Positions 1 through 7,051 of a stretch of 64,000 nt of DNA are shown piece after piece. Source of the stretch: Pseudomonas sp. URMO17WK12:I11 (GTDB lineage: Bacteria; Pseudomonadota; Gammaproteobacteria; Pseudomonadales; Pseudomonadaceae); NCBI RefSeq assembly GCF_007677725.1, contig NZ_VEDF01000004.1, forward strand, positions 310,001 through 374,000. The letters are read 5' to 3'. The notes beneath the pieces are model-generated. The model did no database searches and was not told the DNA's origin. It saw nothing but the letters and a program-made list of their open reading frames with translations. Every line of letters starts with the position of its first letter. Positions within the stretch are counted from its first letter, which is position 1. The translations under genes were made by a program, and so were the position numbers.

Positions 1-15
1 CGGCACGAGAGCATC

Positions 16-201
16 ATGGACCAATACAACGAATCCGGGCTGGCGCTGCGCAAACGTCTGCTCAATCTGCGCCAGGAACGGGACCGGTTGAACGCTGCCG
101 GAGAACACACTGAGGCGGATCGATTAAGCCGCGAGATCGCGCGGATTGAAGCGGTGGTGGGCGCGCTGCCAGACGGTGCCAAGCCTCCGACCCTGCAATA
201 G
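16..201 (+). CDS. small conserved hypothetical protein
   Basis: A 61-residue, highly charged, probably all-helical protein (many Arg, Glu and Leu in heptad-like spacing), so a short coiled coil is likely. The ATG follows a purine-rich GAGAG stretch. I do not recognise a family. It stands alone upstream of the amidohydrolase gene with about 130 bases between them. Confidence 0.5.
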   Translation: MDQYNESGLALRKRLLNLRQERDRLNAAGEHTEADRLSREIARIEAVVGALPDGAKPPTLQ

Positions 202-333
202 CGCCTGCAGCGCTTCTGATGACTTGGCCCAGAAGCGCTATCGGAAATGCCACTGCCATCGATCCTGATAATTAATTGGTGACAACGCCGGCAACTCCCT
301 ACCGTAGCGCGTAACCAACGCTTGGGAGCAGCC

Positions 334-1551
334 ATGAACGACCGTGAGTTCATCAACGCCATCGATGCAGATGGCCACCCACTGAACATTGCCGTGAGCC
401 ACGGCCGAATTACCCATCTCGGCCCACAGCGCGCCGGATACCCGGCCGCCGAAGTTGTCGACCTAGCGGGGCTGCTGGCCCTGCCCGGCTTCGTCGACGG
501 TCATATCCACCTGGACAAGAGTTTCGTGGGCGACCGTTGGCATCCGCATCAGCCTGTTGCCAGCCTGCGCGAGCGCCTGGCCGTGGAAAAGCGCGAGCTC
601 GCCAGCGCTGCACCGATCGCCGAACGGGCTGAGGCCCTGATGCGCCAGGCCGCCGCGTTCGGCACGGTGGCAATGCGCTGCCACGTCGATGTCGACGCGA
701 CTACGGGCTTGCACAACCTGCGCGCCATCTTGCAGGCACGGGAAACGTTCAAAGACCTGCTCGACATTGAGTTGGTGGCCTTTCCCCAGGCCGGCGTGAT
801 GACCTGTCCTGGCACGGCCGAGGTGCTGGAAGCCGCCGTACGCGAAGGCGTGCAAGTGATTGGCGGGATCGACCCGACGATGCTCGACGGCGACGCCGAA
901 GGCCAGCTCGATGTGGTGTTCGGTATCGCCGAGCGCCATGGCGTGAAAGTGGACATCCACCTGCACGAACCCGGCGAGCTGTGCCTTGCTCAGCTTCGGC
1001 GCATCGCCGACCGGACTACGGCCCTGGGCATGCAGGGGCTGGTGGCGGTCAGTCACGCCTATGGTCTGGGCGATGTGCCCGACGCTGCGCTAGATCAGGC
1101 CGCTGTCTCGCTCGCCGATGCAGGTATCTCGATCATGACCAATGCCCCCGGCGATCGCGCCTTCCCACCGGTGCTGCGCCTGCGCGCCAGCGGCGTACAG
1201 GTGTTTACCGGCAACGACAACATTCAGGACGCCTGGTGGCCGTTCGGCAACGGCGACATGCTGCAACGGGCGATGCTGGTGAGCTACCGCTCTGGCTTCA
1301 ACACCGATGCAGCACTGCGGGTGGCCTTGGAGATGGCGACCGTGGCAGCGGCGCAGGTCATGGGCAAACAGGATTACGGGCTCAAGGTTGGCAGCGAGGC
1401 CAGCTTCGTGCTGTTCAGAGCGCCGAACGCCGCCGCCGCAGTGGCTGGCGCGCTGCACGAACGTTGGGTGGTGCGCCACGGAGCGGTCTGGGGCCGCCCT
1501 GAGCAGCTACCGTTCGACGCAGCGCCGCTCGTTGCTGCTCGGCAACGTTAG
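334..1551 (+). CDS. cytosine deaminase-like amidohydrolase
   Basis: A 405-residue cytosolic metal-dependent hydrolase of the amidohydrolase superfamily, cytosine-deaminase branch (hydrolytic deamination or ring opening of a pyrimidine-like or related heterocycle). Seen: the beta1 metal motif HIHLDK at residues 57-62, a second DIHLHEPGE segment with the HxH and Glu expected near the active site, a later SHAYGLG histidine, and the TGNDNIQDAWWPFGNGDM block with the metal-binding Asp that is typical of CodA relatives. I chose the ATG at 334 because GGGAGCA lies just upstream; a TTG at 322 is in frame but has no better site. The exact substrate cannot be read from sequence. It is monocistronic and converges on the membrane-protein gene that ends at 1548. 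Confidence 0.85.
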   Translation: MNDREFINAIDADGHPLNIAVSHGRITHLGPQRAGYPAAEVVDLAGLLALPGFVDGHIHLDKSFVGDRWHPHQPVASLRERLAVEKRELASAAPIAERAEALMRQAAAFGTVAMRCHVDVDATTGLHNLRAILQARETFKDLLDIELVAFPQAGVMTCPGTAEVLEAAVREGVQVIGGIDPTMLDGDAEGQLDVVFGIAERHGVKVDIHLHEPGELCLAQLRRIADRTTALGMQGLVAVSHAYGLGDVPDAALDQAAVSLADAGISIMTNAPGDRAFPPVLRLRASGVQVFTGNDNIQDAWWPFGNGDMLQRAMLVSYRSGFNTDAALRVALEMATVAAAQVMGKQDYGLKVGSEASFVLFRAPNAAAAVAGALHERWVVRHGAVWGRPEQLPFDAAPLVAARQR

Positions 1552-1970
1552 CCTCGAATACGCTGCCACTGCTGCCAGACAAACGCCAGCGCACTGCTCG
1601 ACCAGGCCAGCCAAGCCAACGCCACTTGCCAGTGGTTGAGCACCGCCAAGGGCTGGCCCATGAAAAAGAGTGTCGATATCAGCGACAGCAGTAACGCGAC
1701 GCCGGCCAACGGCACCCGCAGCAGGGCGGTCAACCAGCGCGGCAGCCAGCGCGCAAGCACGGTAAGAAAGCCCAGCAGCAGCGAAATGACGATCAGCAAC
1801 AGCGGCACGCTGATGAGCGCCATCGCCGGTTCAGCTTCTCCGCCATCTTCTCCCGGCACGTAAAAACTCGCATACCACACCGGGTAACACAGCACATGGG
1901 TGAAGATGATCACGGCAATTGGCGCCAGTGGGAAAATCAATATGCTGAGCAGCGTGTGTCGAGTGTTCAA
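1548..1970 (-). CDS. hypothetical inner-membrane protein
   Basis: A 140-residue protein with about four hydrophobic segments: the N-terminal residues, about 50-70, about 85-105 and about 112-132. The short basic C-terminus should be cytoplasmic. No enzymatic motif is visible. Its stop overlaps the last bases of the convergent amidohydrolase gene, so the two genes are packed tail to tail. Function unknown. Confidence 0.65.
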   Translation of the reverse strand: MNTRHTLLSILIFPLAPIAVIIFTHVLCYPVWYASFYVPGEDGGEAEPAMALISVPLLLIVISLLLGFLTVLARWLPRWLTALLRVPLAGVALLLSLISTLFFMGQPLAVLNHWQVALAWLAWSSSALAFVWQQWQRIRG

Positions 1971-2123
1971 GCGCGCATCCTTGGCCTACGGACAGTCTCG
2001 CCAACTTTACCAGAGCCGTGGCGCCGGATGACACGGCGCGCCAGTGAATCGTCTCGATGAGTCATGTTGATGCATCCACGCCTAGGACTAATACTTAGGT
2101 CCATGTCTGGGGAGGCGTGAATC

Positions 2124-2363
2124 ATGCAAACACGATTTGTCATCGTTCCGGCTGTACCGATCGAAAAGGACTGCTTCAAGCCAATTGCTCGCAGCTACGC
2201 TGCAGCAGTCACGGCAGGGTTCGATATCTACGACAACCTTGAAAAACTCCGCTTGAAGCCTAGCTATTCCACCCGGTCACTGGCAGAAGCTGCGCGCTCG
2301 GAGCTCACTGAGCGGTGCCGAACACCTGACGAACTCTTCCCGTTTCTACGACTGGATTATTGA
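2124..2363 (+). CDS. hypothetical protein, 79 aa
   Basis: A small soluble protein preceded by GGGGAGGCG, a good ribosome-binding site seven to eight bases before the ATG. It contains no cysteine cluster or membrane segment beyond one short hydrophobic N-terminal strand. Its 3' end overlaps the convergent gene ending at 2357 by a few bases. Not recognised. Confidence 0.6.
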   Translation: MQTRFVIVPAVPIEKDCFKPIARSYAAAVTAGFDIYDNLEKLRLKPSYSTRSLAEAARSELTERCRTPDELFPFLRLDY

Positions 2364-2683
2364 CCTCCAGTGCCCTGCAGATCCGCATACCACTGCGCGT
2401 AGGGCGTATTGGCAGCGCGCCGTCGGTTGTAATCAGGGGCACCGTCCTGCCACCAGACAGGTCCACGTTCGCCGAGCGCCACCTTGGCAGCATCGACGCG
2501 CGCGCGTGCCGCGGCCAATTGCGCCGCATCAGCAGCGCGCTTGGCCTGTTTGACCGCGCGGCGTGCGTCCATCAGGTCGTGTACCAGCCGTTCTCGCTCT
2601 GCCTCGCCCAGTGACGGATCGGTGCAACGCCAAAGCTGCCCTTTGACCAAAAAGTAGCGACCGTCTGGGGTTTTCGGATACAC
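2357..2683 (-). CDS. conserved hypothetical protein (YPKTPDGRYF family)
   Basis: A 108-residue protein with the N-terminal pattern YPKTPDGRYFLVKGQLWRC, then a Glu/Arg/Ala-rich helical middle (about 25-75) and a Trp-rich end (WWQDGAPDYNRR). I recall this as a widespread proteobacterial hypothetical family, with no known function. GGAGGT sits upstream of the start on the minus strand. It is convergent with, and overlaps the end of, the preceding small gene. Confidence 0.7.
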   Translation of the reverse strand: MYPKTPDGRYFLVKGQLWRCTDPSLGEAERERLVHDLMDARRAVKQAKRAADAAQLAAARARVDAAKVALGERGPVWWQDGAPDYNRRRAANTPYAQWYADLQGTGGQ

Positions 2684-2917
2684 GGACCCACCTCCATCAA
2701 CCTGATCTGTTTACGAAGAAAATATCGACATGGTGTTCACTTTTTTTTCACGCAAGCTCTGGCAGCCTTAAGTCATCCCTACGTGTGATAGAGCCTTGCC
2801 CGTCTAGCAGCGGGCTTTCTTTTGCCTGCGATTTATACACGCGGCCCATTCGTCCGTTGAACTGCCTGCTTGACCGGCCTGTGTTGTCCCTACGGAACAA
2901 CATTCAGAGCCATTGCC

Positions 2918-3709
2918 ATGCGATACGTACCCGCCCTCACCCTCCCACTGGCCTGCAGCTTGCTCTGGGCCTGCTCCGCGAAAACGACTGAGTCGCCCGT
3001 TCAGACCCCCGGCAGAGCTGAAACCGCCACTACCCGATTGCTGGATGCAGGGGCTGCGGCGCTGCAGTCCAAGCCACCCATCGACGCCATCAATGCCTAC
3101 CTGGACGGTTTTCACTTCTACAACGGGCACCCCGAGATCCAAATGGAGGCACACCACTACTGCTCGATCCTCAACGAAGACGTGATCCAGTGCGTCATCT
3201 TCGATGGCAATACCGAGCAAGCAAAGCTCATGGGCGTCGAGTACATCATCGACCAGAAACTGTTCGCCGCTCTACCGGCCAAGGAAAAAGCCATGTGGCA
3301 CAGCCACGGCTACGAAGTGTCATCGGGGCAGTTGGTCGCCCCGGGCATTCCACAGGTGGCCGAACATGCACTGATGAAACGACTGGCGCACACCTACGGC
3401 AAGACCTGGCACACCTGGCATACCGACCAGGACAAGGCCCTGCCCATTGGAGTACCCCAGTTGATGATGGGCTTTACCGCCGATGGCCAAGCCGATCCAA
3501 AGATGGTCGAGCAACGCAATCGGCGTTTGCAGATCGACGCGGCGAAAAACAAATCCGCTCGCGCCGACATCCCGATCCCCCGGGCGGACCCAGCCGCCAA
3601 TGGCTGGCAGCACGGCCAGGTGATTCAGTTGACTGATCCAACAGGCGGGCATCTGCACCAACCTGCCAAGTCGACTCCGGAGGCCAGTAACAGCCGCTCA
3701 ACCCGATAA
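2918..3709 (+). CDS. OBAP-family (DUF1264) lipoprotein
   Basis: A 263-residue protein matching the oil-body-associated protein family (DUF1264) in its bacterial, exported form. Seen: a signal peptide with Cys at residue 19 in a lipobox-like LLWAC context, then the family core with HFYNGHP, HHYCSILNEDVIQC, GVEYIID, MWHSHGYEV and the KTWHTWHTDQ block. I take the ATG at 2918 because it gives an intact signal peptide; an in-frame upstream start at 2870 would bury it. It is probably anchored in a membrane facing the periplasm. Bacterial members have no firmly established role. Monocistronic. Confidence 0.8.
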   Translation: MRYVPALTLPLACSLLWACSAKTTESPVQTPGRAETATTRLLDAGAAALQSKPPIDAINAYLDGFHFYNGHPEIQMEAHHYCSILNEDVIQCVIFDGNTEQAKLMGVEYIIDQKLFAALPAKEKAMWHSHGYEVSSGQLVAPGIPQVAEHALMKRLAHTYGKTWHTWHTDQDKALPIGVPQLMMGFTADGQADPKMVEQRNRRLQIDAAKNKSARADIPIPRADPAANGWQHGQVIQLTDPTGGHLHQPAKSTPEASNSRSTR

Positions 3710-3854
3710 GTTCCACGGCCAGCGACAAAATTTAGCAATTGTTGCTCTTCGCAGTGAACGTTTAGGCCATCTAGGCACTCCATGTACCGCACCGTGCGTT
3801 CATGTCGAACACGGTGCGGGAAGGATCCTGCTGGTAGTCCATGGAGAGGTAGCC

Positions 3855-4046
3855 GTGAGCGTCACCCTGAGATGCCTTAAATGCGAAGGGCAGGAGCTGG
3901 TCAAGCCAACGCGCCTGCACCGAAAGTCGATCCTGACCTGCCGCACCTGTAGCGCCATCGCCCTGTACGGTGACTTGCTCGAAGCGGCTGGTCAGCGCCT
4001 GATGGCCGACATCAAACAGCGGCTACCCCTGATGAACGTCGGCTAA
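3855..4046 (+). CDS. small zinc-ribbon-like protein
   Basis: A 63-residue protein with two CxxC pairs (CLKC at 7-10 and CRTC at about 29-32) that could bind one zinc ion, followed by a helical tail. It starts with GTG just after GGAGAGG, a strong ribosome-binding site. Similar short zinc-binding proteins occur in Pseudomonas and enteric genomes without known function. Confidence 0.65.
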   Translation: MSVTLRCLKCEGQELVKPTRLHRKSILTCRTCSAIALYGDLLEAAGQRLMADIKQRLPLMNVG

Positions 4047-4080
4047 CGGCTTGCACCTCCCTCGGCCTGCCAGACCACGG

Positions 4081-4368
4081 TCAGGCCGAGCGACGATCCT
4101 GTTGCGGCTGCGTTGCCAGGCACCTTGCCCGCCCCACTCCCCACGCGAGCGCACGGGTCATCGACTCGCCCGGCCGATTGTCGAAGGCCTCCTCATGCAA
4201 GGCCATGCCGGTGCCGGCATACACCCCAATGAACATCTGCGTGTGCCCCGTGCGCGACAGGCGTACCTGAATGTCCATGGTCGTGCCGTTATCCAGGGTT
4301 TCGTCATGAGTCCTGTGGTGTAGCGTGGGGTCTGCCCATTGCCAGAAAATGTCACCGCGAATCCGCAT
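4081..4368 (-). CDS. hypothetical protein, 95 aa
   Basis: Starts MRIRGDIFWQW after GGAGGT on the minus strand. The protein is mixed alpha/beta with a basic C-terminus and no recognisable motif. The middle segment (TMDIQVRLSRTGHTQMFIGVYAGTG, a few residues only cited) looks like beta strands. Function unknown. Confidence 0.6.
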   Translation of the reverse strand: MRIRGDIFWQWADPTLHHRTHDETLDNGTTMDIQVRLSRTGHTQMFIGVYAGTGMALHEEAFDNRPGESMTRALAWGVGRARCLATQPQQDRRSA

Positions 4369-4517
4369 GCCGACCTCCTACGACTTTAGTCTTATATGGG
4401 TGCCTTCACGATAGCGCAGCGAAGCGGCAACGCAATCACCGGCTGGCGGATTATGGCGTTGGATTGTGACGGGATATGAGTTCCTGGTAAGCGGCGCACG
4501 CGGCGTCGACAGCGGCG

Positions 4518-4931
4518 TTAGAAATCCACCTTGCCCCGACCCGCCTTGACCGTACTGCGCCGCGCCTTGCCGTCCAGACGACGCGTCTTCGAGCCCAGCG
4601 TGGGCTTGGTCGGGCGGCGTTTCTTTTCGGTCTTGCCAGCTGCGCGGATCAGCTCGGCAAGACGCGCAAGCGCATCGTTGCGGTTCTGTTCCTGGGTACG
4701 GTATTGCTGGGCCTTGATGATCAGCACACCGTCGCTGGTGATGCGATGGTCACGCAGTGCCAGCAACCGCTCCTTGTAGAATTCTGGCAATGACGAAGCG
4801 CGGATATCGAAGCGCAGGTGCACCGCGCTGGACACCTTGTTGACGTTCTGCCCGCCCGCACCTTGCGCACGGATGTAGGTGAGTTCGATTTCGCTGTCGG
4901 GCAGGTGTACGGTGTTGGAGACAGTGAGCAT
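4518..4931 (-). CDS. arfB: alternative ribosome-rescue peptidyl-tRNA hydrolase ArfB
   Basis: A 137-residue release-factor-like protein (ArfB/YaeJ). It enters stalled non-stop ribosomes and hydrolyses the peptidyl-tRNA ester in a codon-independent way. Seen: the catalytic GGQ at residues 26-28 inside [12 protein letters not shown], and the long basic C-terminal tail (KKRRPTKPT to the end) that enters the empty mRNA channel. I chose the ATG at 4931 because it gives the normal family N-terminus MLTVSNTV; upstream in-frame Mets add eleven unrelated residues. It is the last clearly core gene before the tRNA fragment. Confidence 0.93.
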   Translation of the reverse strand: MLTVSNTVHLPDSEIELTYIRAQGAGGQNVNKVSSAVHLRFDIRASSLPEFYKERLLALRDHRITSDGVLIIKAQQYRTQEQNRNDALARLAELIRAAGKTEKKRRPTKPTLGSKTRRLDGKARRSTVKAGRGKVDF

Positions 4932-5027
4932 GACGTGGCCTTGGTGAGTAAGCGCCATTATCACAGGCTTTGCGACTGTTCCCTAGTGCACCGGAGGATC
5001 TGCGGTGACCGACGGTCCATAACGACG

Positions 5028-5058
5028 AAACCCCCGGAACGTGGGTTCTCGGGGGTTT
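5028..5058 (-). terminator. terminator of the truncated tRNA-Ser
   Basis: A nine-base-pair outer stem (AAACCCCCG / CGGGGGTTT) with an inner GAAC/GTTC stem, ending in a T-run on the minus strand. It lies eight bases past the CCA end of the tRNA-Ser fragment, where a tRNA terminator belongs. Confidence 0.8.
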
Positions 5059-5065
5059 CAGAATA

Positions 5066-5089
5066 TGGCGGAAGCGTAGAGATTCGAAC
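5066..5089 (-). other. 3' fragment of tRNA-Ser, probable attachment site
   Basis: On the minus strand this reads GTTCGAATCTCTACGCTTCCGCCA: T-loop, 3' T-stem, 3' acceptor strand, discriminator G and CCA, as in tRNA-Ser. The bases that should pair with the 3' T-stem (TAGAG expected) are AAGGG, and no 5' acceptor GGAAGCG follows, so the tRNA is cut at the T-loop. This is the expected scar when an element integrates at a tRNA 3' end and carries the rest of the gene to its far end. No integrase gene is adjacent and no second copy is visible in the window. Confidence 0.75.
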
Positions 5090-5495
5090 CCTTCTCTAAG
5101 GAGTCCCCCCGTATACCGGTGGTAGGAATCCGTCACTGCTCACCTTGATTTCAAGTCTAACCCAATGAAAACGGGCCTCTCAAGCTTTTTTCATTTTCCA
5201 CCCAAAAGATGCAACTAGTTGCACCTTAAGTGGTTACAGCTTATGAGAGGGATCTGCCCCGAGACTAACGCGCCCTCCCCGTCGACCTGCTGCATAGGAG
5301 CTCGCGAACAGCGGCGGATAGGTCATACCGATGGCCGCACCGGTGCACCGCCGAGGTCTTTTGCGTTGACCGTAACCAAAGCACCTGAGGGCTGTCCGAG
5401 GTCGCCCCTCACTCGTAACTAGCAATGCCCCCACGCTGATCTCTCGTTCAACGAATGATGCTACCCTTCAAAGCCTCACCCCCGCGAGATAAGCG
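5090..5495. other. non-coding left end of the accessory region
   Basis: No convincing gene. It contains a perfect 14-base palindrome (TGCAACTAGTTGCA at 5210-5223) and short low-quality open frames on both strands. The promoter for the OB-fold protein gene must lie near its right end. Confidence 0.5.
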
Positions 5496-5933
5496 ATGGC
5501 CCGTCAGTCCAGGAACGCTAAGAGTTGGAGCTCACGCTACCGAATGGTTGTCGTCGCGCTCGGTCTGACCTGTTTTGCGGCGATCCTGTACGATGAATTG
5601 CACGCATCCGAGACGACAGCTCGCTATGTCCCGATCTACTGGCTCCTGTCTGCCTATGACAGTAACCAGTCACGGGCCGCCGAGCTCTACGCCGGCAACC
5701 GAGTGGCTACGCGCGGCACAGTGGAAGCCATCTACATTAACCGCGACCAGGCGTATTTACGCTTGACCACCAAGCCAGAGCCGCTGATCCACTTGCAAGG
5801 ATTCTTCAACCCTTCGAAAGCCGCGATGTTGTCCTCGCTTTCAGAGGGCGATGCCATCAAGGTAGAGTGCACCATTGGCGAACCTGGCGAGCTATTGCTT
5901 GCTCACGATTGCTCGCTTCAACAAGCGAATTAG
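5496..5933 (+). CDS. OB-fold (tRNA_anti-like) membrane-anchored protein
   Basis: A 145-residue protein with one N-terminal hydrophobic segment (about 16-33, VVVALGLTCFAAILY) and a C-terminal OB-fold of the tRNA_anti-like type. The fold is suggested by the strand pattern YAGNRVATRGTVEAIYINRDQAYLRL, GDAIKVECTI and LLLAHDCSL. Proteins of this family are usually periplasmic or lipoprotein-like with no known ligand. The gene sits 23 bases upstream of the GIY-YIG fusion gene in the same direction, so the two are probably cotranscribed. Confidence 0.65.
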   Translation: MARQSRNAKSWSSRYRMVVVALGLTCFAAILYDELHASETTARYVPIYWLLSAYDSNQSRAAELYAGNRVATRGTVEAIYINRDQAYLRLTTKPEPLIHLQGFFNPSKAAMLSSLSEGDAIKVECTIGEPGELLLAHDCSLQQAN

Positions 5934-5956
5934 GTAAGTCAGGAAGGTTGCACAGG

Positions 5957-6850
5957 ATGGCAAAGAAACCCAAATTCTACGCTGTCGTTCGCGGTCGGAA
6001 ACTCGGGATTTTCAACAGCTGGGAAGATGGGGCTCGCCCGTCTATTGATCGGTTTCCAGAGGCGAAGCACCAGTCGTTCGCAACGCTTGCGCTCGCTGAG
6101 GAGTGGTACCGCCAGAACACCCTCACGCCTAGCTCGAATCACTCACCAGTTCTTCACTTCAGCACGCAAACGTCCAAGCCGCAGACGACCTCCGTCCGTA
6201 AGCAGACGGCACTTGAAGGCGTTGGTGCCAAGAAATATGTTGCTTATCTAATCATTGATCCCGTGACAGAGGAGCCTTTTTACGTGGGCCAGACGGGCGA
6301 CTTCGAAAGTCGGCAGCAAGGCCATCTCGGGAAAGCCAACCACGACTGCAAGCGTGCAGCAGCCAAGATCGCCCAGATACTCGATGCGGGAATGACCCCA
6401 ATATTTAAAGTTGTGGAAACCTGCGATTCTGAAGAGGACTCGTTGGAGGCAGAGTCACGCTGGATCGAGCACTGTACCTCCAGGGGTATCACGGTTTGGA
6501 ACCGCTGGAGGGAGCACCGCGAAATCCAGGCATTACACATGAAGCCCAAAATCCAGTTTGATCGAATCATCGGGGACGGCCCCTTTACCCTCGGCCCTTA
6601 CCAATACGACTCCAGGTTTGAGCTGAAGAGCAAGCTCAATGCCTTTCTTGCGAAATCTTCCCAAGGTGCTATACAGCTGCGCATAGCCACCGAGAAGCTC
6701 AAGTTGATCTGGAAACTCACCCGCCAGGCAGGGGAAGTGAGTGAATTTCGCATCATCAAGGACGCATCCAAGCATCAGCTCGAAGCAGTCCTCGTGTCCG
6801 GGTCAACCGTGAACTTTGACTATGGCGCCGCGATTGACCGCCTCCCCTAA
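5957..6850 (+). CDS. RNase H1-type hybrid-binding domain fused to GIY-YIG nuclease
   Basis: A 297-residue protein. Residues 7-51 match the RNase H1 N-terminal hybrid-binding domain (Cauli_VI family): FYAVVRGRKLGIF, the SW at 21-22, DRFP and FATLALAEEWY. This fold binds RNA-DNA hybrid or dsRNA. After a Ser/Thr-rich linker, residues 95-184 match a GIY-YIG nuclease: AYL for GIY at 96-98, YVG at 109-111, the catalytic Arg at 119 and Glu at about 166, and Asn in WNRW. The C-terminal 100 residues are not recognised. ATG 5957 follows AGGAAGG; a longer in-frame reading into the upstream gene lacks a site. The architecture suggests cleavage of, or near, R-loops or hybrids; this is inference. Confidence 0.75.
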   Translation: MAKKPKFYAVVRGRKLGIFNSWEDGARPSIDRFPEAKHQSFATLALAEEWYRQNTLTPSSNHSPVLHFSTQTSKPQTTSVRKQTALEGVGAKKYVAYLIIDPVTEEPFYVGQTGDFESRQQGHLGKANHDCKRAAAKIAQILDAGMTPIFKVVETCDSEEDSLEAESRWIEHCTSRGITVWNRWREHREIQALHMKPKIQFDRIIGDGPFTLGPYQYDSRFELKSKLNAFLAKSSQGAIQLRIATEKLKLIWKLTRQAGEVSEFRIIKDASKHQLEAVLVSGSTVNFDYGAAIDRLP

Positions 6851-7051
6851 CTTCCCTGCTAAGCAGTAGGAGTGCACCTCTAGCCGCTTCCCCATGCTCC
6901 CTCACGAGACGTTACTAGAAAACTATACACAACCCTTACTCCCACCTTCCGTGGTTATTTTCAACATAGAAAGCTACGAAATCAACCTGCTCACTACTAC
7001 CAAGACTGCCGTCTTCACTATTAAGAACGTAATTCACACTAATCAGCCGAC

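Noticed and set aside
5066-5140. A complete tRNA-Ser gene
   Set aside because: The 5' acceptor GGAAGCG is absent and the T-stem does not pair, so only the 3' end is present.
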